A stretch of DNA of 64,000 nt from Bacteroidales bacterium. Lineage in GTDB: Bacteria > Bacteroidota > Bacteroidia > Bacteroidales > P3. The position numbers were made by a program, and so were the translations under genes. This document shows positions 59,791 to 64,000 of the stretch, piece after piece. The DNA is taken from the NCBI GenBank assembly GCA_017455205.1, contig JAFTBM010000022.1, positions 59,296-123,295 of the forward strand. The letters run 5' to 3'. The notes under the pieces are model-generated. The model worked only from the letters and a program-made list of their open reading frames with translations, made no database searches and was not told the origin of the DNA. How positions within the stretch are numbered: the first letter of the stretch is position 1; the number at the start of each line of letters is the position of its first letter.

Positions 59791-60093
59791 ATACTTGATT
59801 GTATGATTACTTGACGTTGGCTGTTGCGGTTTGTATCGTTTTCAAATTCTTACACGATGACCAGCGTGGAAACTTCATCTCTATTGCCCTTCGTTGCACC
59901 TTTCCTCAGTCTGGGGAGCAGCCCAGCTTCTTCGCAGATGGATTTTGGTAGGCATCCGCTCCGTATCCGCTCCGTATCCACTCCGTATCCGCTCCGTATC
60001 AAGTCCGAGTCCGAGCGGATGAAATACGGGGCGGATAGGGGGAGGAAATGGGGTGGGTGCTTTGTCGATGCTTTGTTGGTTCGGTGTGTTGGC
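59791..60093. other. Intergenic region with dispersed element copy 4
   Basis: Contains the element at 59955-60013 and no supported gene. No obvious terminator for the giant repeat gene is seen on the minus strand. Confidence 0.6.
59955..60013 (-). repeat. Dispersed GGATACGGAGC-unit intergenic element, copy 4
   Basis: Same 46-nt core as copies 1-3, here inverted relative to copies 2 and 3, flanked on its left by GGCATCC and on its right by AGTCCGAGTCCGAGCGG. Confidence 0.95.
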
Positions 60094-63000
60094 TTATTTG
60101 ATGACCACGATGCGGACGGCAGGAAGGTCCGTGGCTTTGATGAGGTAGACACCACTGGCTGGAGCAGTGAGGAGTGCATCGGCTGGTGCATGGGTAAGGT
60201 GGGAGAGGAGACGCCCGTTGACATCGTAGAGCATCAGGTCGCGGCCTTCGGCTCCGCTGACGTGGATAGTAGCACCATCGGTGCGGATGGTGAGACCAGG
60301 AGCATCGGTGGAGCGGAGGCCGAGTGGGGTGTCGGTGAAGTTGGCTTGGAGGTAGAATATGGAGCCCACGAGGTCGGGGGTGATGTCGAGAGAGAAGGTG
60401 GTGGAGGGGAGGTAGCCGAAGTGGCCTGTGGCCGTCCAGCCCTCGAAGGAGTAGCCGCCAGTGGCGAGAGCTTGGGCTGAAAGGTGGTCGCCGACGAAAT
60501 AGGTGTGGAGGCCGGGAGCGGGGTTGGTGATGCCCATCGATGCGGCGTTGATGCTGATGCAGACTACCACGCTGTCGAGACCTTGGACATTGCGGAAGTG
60601 CGCGATGAGGGTGTCGGGGTGGGTGGCGAGGAAGGAGTAGGGGTTGTCGGTGCTGACGAGGGAACCGTCGGGACGACGCCAAGCGGTGAAGCGGTGACCA
60701 GCGGTGGGGGTGGCGGTAGCGGTTACGTAATGGCTGTCGGCCATTTGGATAGTACCGTTGGGGGTGGTGGTGCCAGTAGCAGGGTCGGCGGAGCGAATGG
60801 TGATGTCGTGGTAGAGGATGAAGGGCGAGATGAAGAGACGGAGGAAGGCGGTGGAGTCGCAGCCGTGGGCGTTGAGGGTGTCGAAGCGGTAGGTGCCAGA
60901 GAGGGTGTAGGTGGAGTCGTGCCAGGTGTAGGAAGCGATGGCGTTGACGGTCTGGTTGCTACGGGTGGAGGGATGGATGGTGAGATGGAGCGTTACAATG
61001 CTGTCGCAGCCCTGAGAATTGAGAATTGAGAATTGAGAGGTGAAAGTGCCGCTGGTGGTGTAGTCTGTGCCGTGCCAAATGAAGCGGTCGCAGGCCGAGG
61101 CGGAGGTATCGCCCGAGGTAGAGTGGCGGATGGTGAGGTGGAGGCGGACGGTGGAGTCGCAACCGAAGTGGGAGATATAGGTGTGGGTGGGAGGAGCTGG
61201 TGGGACAGCGGTGTAGGTAGTGCCGTGCCAGGTGAAGCGGTCGCAGACGATGGCGGTGGTGTCGGCGAGGACGTTGTTTTGGATAGTGAGGTAGAGGGTA
61301 TCGACCTGCATACAGCCGTTGGTGTCGCGGTGGTAGTGGGTGTAGATGCCAGAGGATGTGTAGGTTTGGTTGGTGAATCCTGCCCAGTAGAAGCTGTCGC
61401 AGGCGACGGGCCAGAAGGCCATGTGGTTCGGGCGGAGGATGGTGAGGTGGAGGGTGTCGGTGCGCGGGCAGGAGTTACCATCGTTGTAGGAGAAGAGGTA
61501 GGTGCCAGATGCGGTGTAGGAGTGGCCATCGCCAGGGGCAACCCAAGTGTAGATAGAGCAGGCTGTGTCGGTGAGCGATGTGTTAGGTGCGGTGTGGATA
61601 GTGAGGTGGAGGGTCACGGTGGAGTCGCAGCCGTTGGAATTGAGGATTTGGAATTGGGAATTGAAGTCGCCACTGGTGGTGTAGGCAGTGCCGTGCCAGA
61701 TGAGGCTATCGCAGGCGACGGCGGTGGTGTCGCCATGGGTGGAGCGGTTGATGGTGAGGTGGAGGGTTACGAGGCTGTCGCAGGATTGAGAATTGAGAAT
61801 TGGGAATTGAGAATTGAAGTCGCCGCTTGCAGTATAGTTAATGCCGTGCCAAGTAAATTGGTTGCAGGCGGTGGCGGTGGTGTCGCCACGGGTAGAGTGG
61901 TGGAGAGTGAGGTGGAGGGTCACGGTGGAGTCGCAGCCGTTGGAATTGAGAAGTGAGAAGTGAGAATTAAAGTCGCCACCAGTGGTGTAGGTTGTGCCGT
62001 GCCAGAGGAGGCTGTCGCAGGTGAGGGCGGTGGTGTCGCCATGGGTGGAGCGGTTGATGGTGAGGTGGAGGAAGATAGTGCTGTCGGCTCCAGCGAGGTT
62101 GAGGGTGTCGAATCGGTAGGTGCCACTGGTGCGGCGGATTTGACCTTTCCAAAGGAGAGAGTCGCAGGCGGTGAGGAATTCATGGCTGGTGGTGCTGTTG
62201 CGGATAGTGAGGTGGAGGGTGGTGAGGCTGTCGCAGCCTGCGGCGTTGATGGAGTGGTAGGGGTAGTCGCCGCTGAGGAGGGAGGTGAGGCCGTGCCAGA
62301 GGAGGCTGTCGTTGGCAGTGGCAAAGGTGTCGGCAGTGGTGGAACGGTGGAGAGTGAGGTGGAGGGTTACGGTGGAGTCGCAACCGTGGGAATTGAGGAT
62401 TTGGAATTGGGAATTGAAGTCTCCACTGGTGGTGTAGGTAGTACCGTGCCAAAGGAGACTGTCGCAGGCGGTGGCTGTGGTGTCGCCACGGGTGGAGTGG
62501 TTCACAGTGAGGTGGAGGGTCACTACACTATCGCAAGCAGCGATGTTGGTGTAAGTGTGGGTGGGGGCGGTGGCGGGCGTGGTGGTATAGGTAGTGCCGT
62601 GCCAAAGGAGGCTGTCGCAAGCGGTAGCTGTGGTGTCGCCACGGGTGGAGAGGTTCACGGTGAGGTGGAGGGTTACTACACTATCGCAATTGGCTGCATT
62701 GGTGTGGGTGTAGGTGGGAGCTGTGGTGGGCGTGGTGGTGTAAGTAGTGCCGTGCCAAGTGAACTGGTCGCACTCTACGGCGGTTGTGTCGCCTGTGTTG
62801 GAGTTGTTAATGGTGAGGTGTAGGGTTACTACGCTGTCGCAGCCAGCGGCGTTGATATAAGTGAAGGTTGGGGCTACGGGAGGAGTAGTGGTGTAGGTGT
62901 TGCCGTGCCAGGTGAAGTTATCGCAGGCGGTGGTGGTGGTGTCGCCAGTATTGGAGCTGTTAATAGTCAAGTGTAGTGTTACTACGCTATCGCAACCGAG

Positions 63001-64000
63001 GTAGTTAGTGTGGGTGTAAGTAGGAGCGGTGACAGGTGTGGTGGTGTAGGTGGTGCCGTGCCAAGTGAAGTTGTCGCACTTCACGGCTGTGGTGTCGCCA
63101 CGGCTGCTGCTGTTGATGGTGAGGTGGAGTGTTACTACACTGTCGCAGCCTGTGGCATTGGTGTGGGTGTAGGTGGGTGCAGTGGTGGGTGTGGTGGTGT
63201 AGGTGATGCCGTGCCAAGTGAAGTTATCGCACTTCACGGCCATAGTATCGCCTGTGTTGCTGTAGTTGATGGTGAGATGCAGGGTTACTACGCTATCGCA
63301 GCCTGCAGCGTTGGTGTGGGTAGAGGTGGGTGCGGTGGCTGGGGGGGGGGTGTAGGTAGTGCCGAGCCAGGTGAAGTAGTCGCACTTCACGGCTGTGGTG
63401 TCGCCCGTGTTACTATAGTTGATGGGGAGGTGGAGCGTTACTACGCTGTCGCAACCAGCGGCGTTGGTGTGGGTATAGGTGGGAGCGATTGTGGGTGTAG
63501 CTGTGTAGGTAGTGCCGTGCCAGGTGAATTGGTTGCACTCTACGGCGGTGGTGTCGCCAGTGTTGGAGTTGTTAATAGTCAAGTGTAGGGTTACTATGCT
63601 GTCGCAGTTTGCAGCATTGGTGTGGTTATAGATGGGCGCGTTGGCGGGTGTGGCGGTGTAGGTGTTGCCATGCCAAGTGAATTGGTTGCACTCTACGGCG
63701 GTGGTGTCGCCAGTGTTGCTGTGGTTGATGGTGAGGTGGAGTGTTACTACGCTGTCGCAGCCTGTGGCATTGGTGTGGGTGTAGGTGGGTGCAGTGGCAG
63801 GTGTTGCGGTGTAGGTAGTGCCGTACCAGGTGAAGTTATCGCACTTGACGGCGAAGGTGTCGCCTGCGTTGCTGTAGTTGATGGTGAGGTGGAGTGTTAC
63901 TACACTGTCGCAGCCTGTGGCATTGGTGTGGGTGTAGGTGGGTGCAGTGGTGGGTGTGGTGGTGTAGGTGATGCCGTGCCAAGTGAAGTTATCGCACTTC
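60094..64000 (-). CDS. Giant repeat surface protein with T9SS-like C-terminus (N-terminus beyond window)
   Basis: At least 1,300 residues; the frame stays open to the right edge, so the N-terminus lies outside. The body has about 20 tandem 45-51-residue repeats with pattern GDTTAV-C-x2-FTWHGTTY ... GCDSVVTLHLTIN. The N-terminal copies are nearly identical; towards the C-terminus they diverge and several contain the inserted FNSQF-ILNS segment. After the repeats come InlB B-repeat-like segments (PTAGHRFTAWRRPDGSLVSTDNP and YSFEGWTATG) and an end (LMLYDVNGRLLSHL to AVRIVVIK) resembling a T9SS sorting domain. The conserved Cys and Trp in each unit suggest small disulfide- or metal-linked modules. 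It is presumably an adhesin. Confidence 0.85.
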   Translation of the reverse strand, partial: KCDNFTWHGITYTTTPTTAPTYTHTNATGCDSVVTLHLTINYSNAGDTFAVKCDNFTWYGTTYTATPATAPTYTHTNATGCDSVVTLHLTINHSNTGDTTAVECNQFTWHGNTYTATPANAPIYNHTNAANCDSIVTLHLTINNSNTGDTTAVECNQFTWHGTTYTATPTIAPTYTHTNAAGCDSVVTLHLPINYSNTGDTTAVKCDYFTWLGTTYTPPPATAPTSTHTNAAGCDSVVTLHLTINYSNTGDTMAVKCDNFTWHGITYTTTPTTAPTYTHTNATGCDSVVTLHLTINSSSRGDTTAVKCDNFTWHGTTYTTTPVTAPTYTHTNYLGCDSVVTLHLTINSSNTGDTTTTACDNFTWHGNTYTTTPPVAPTFTYINAAGCDSVVTLHLTINNSNTGDTTAVECDQFTWHGTTYTTTPTTAPTYTHTNAANCDSVVTLHLTVNLSTRGDTTATACDSLLWHGTTYTTTPATAPTHTYTNIAACDSVVTLHLTVNHSTRGDTTATACDSLLWHGTTYTTSGDFNSQFQILNSHGCDSTVTLHLTLHRSTTADTFATANDSLLWHGLTSLLSGDYPYHSINAAGCDSLTTLHLTIRNSTTSHEFLTACDSLLWKGQIRRTSGTYRFDTLNLAGADSTIFLHLTINRSTHGDTTALTCDSLLWHGTTYTTGGDFNSHFSLLNSNGCDSTVTLHLTLHHSTRGDTTATACNQFTWHGINYTASGDFNSQFPILNSQSCDSLVTLHLTINRSTHGDTTAVACDSLIWHGTAYTTSGDFNSQFQILNSNGCDSTVTLHLTIHTAPNTSLTDTACSIYTWVAPGDGHSYTASGTYLFSYNDGNSCPRTDTLHLTILRPNHMAFWPVACDSFYWAGFTNQTYTSSGIYTHYHRDTNGCMQVDTLYLTIQNNVLADTTAIVCDRFTWHGTTYTAVPPAPPTHTYISHFGCDSTVRLHLTIRHSTSGDTSASACDRFIWHGTDYTTSGTFTSQFSILNSQGCDSIVTLHLTIHPSTRSNQTVNAIASYTWHDSTYTLSGTYRFDTLNAHGCDSTAFLRLFISPFILYHDITIRSADPATGTTTPNGTIQMADSHYVTATATPTAGHRFTAWRRPDGSLVSTDNPYSFLATHPDTLIAHFRNVQGLDSVVVCISINAASMGITNPAPGLHTYFVGDHLSAQALATGGYSFEGWTATGHFGYLPSTTFSLDITPDLVGSIFYLQANFTDTPLGLRSTDAPGLTIRTDGATIHVSGAEGRDLMLYDVNGRLLSHLTHAPADALLTAPASGVYLIKATDLPAVRIVVIK
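61012..61820 (-). repeat. GAGAATT microrepeats embedded in the giant repeat gene
   Basis: Runs of a 7-nt unit (TTGAGAA / GAGAATT) occur at 61012-61038 and 61784-61820, with degenerate relatives (AATTGGGAATTGAAG type) near 61640-61665, 61940-61970 and 62388-62418. Each encodes an NSQF/ILNS segment replacing the usual THTNAAG residues just before a CDS motif. Confidence 0.85.

Overview
The window reads as a Bacteroidales chromosome segment from a GC-rich, T9SS-bearing lineage; I cannot name the genus. Evidence: most promoters carry the Bacteroidetes -7 box TAnnTTTG, usually without Shine-Dalgarno sequences; two large surface proteins end in type IX secretion sorting domains and a third has a similar C-terminus; an envelope protein has the TPR/beta-propeller/OmpA layout of PorE; and families typical of the phylum occur (DUF6266, DUF4292, short ComEC, ribonuclease Y with ZapA).

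Layout. 1-522 is the 3' end of an Eco57I-type restriction-modification gene. 523-1131 holds a dispersed repeat and a promoter-terminator unit that looks like a structured small RNA. 1132-2963 is a cysteine operon (cysK-cysE). 3028-11270 has riboflavin synthase, secreted proteins, an MBL hydrolase, short comEC, a nitroreductase, a COG0523 metallochaperone, rsgA and four tRNAs (Val; Ser-Pro-Arg). 11537-13948 is an operon of phosphate butyryltransferase, a PAS protein and an acyltransferase. 14424-18630 has a T9SS adhesin-like protein, an ApbE flavinyltransferase and YicC. 18894-21674 is a second T9SS protein. 22267-28595 has a TPR lipoprotein, DUF4292, tadA, miaA and the PorE-like protein. 29071-35536 has kbl, trpS, a lone rnfA, and an operon linking an ECF-like membrane protein with ispD, kdsA and kdsD.

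35718-40549 carries a MORN/YwqK-like protein, mtaB (with an in-frame repeat insert), a DUF6266 gene and a membrane LytTR regulator with phased direct repeats at its promoter. 40751-45969 is a fatty-acid operon (fabH-fabF-fabZ-fabG) ending in a GT39-like glycosyltransferase. 45980-52989 has a nitroreductase, a kinase-deaminase fusion, gpmA, lgt, rny, a candidate structured RNA, zapA, a coiled-coil protein and manA. 54947-58778 is an accessory defence-like cluster: an EcoRI-family adenine methyltransferase, a DUF1016/PDDEXK nuclease and a DUF262-HNH protein. After an aldo/keto reductase, a giant T9SS-like repeat protein on the minus strand runs off the right edge.

The most unusual features are: (1) four dispersed intergenic elements with an identical 46-bp core built on an 11-bp unit, plus two unrelated arrays with the same 11-bp period arranged as inverted arms; (2) the EcoRI-MTase/DUF1016/DUF262-HNH cluster, with 24-nt repeats that stay in the methyltransferase frame beyond its stop; (3) short repeats domesticated inside coding sequence (mtaB, the giant adhesin, the Eco57I fragment); (4) two candidate structured RNAs; (5) three 10-mers at exact 20-bp spacing in front of the LytTR gene.
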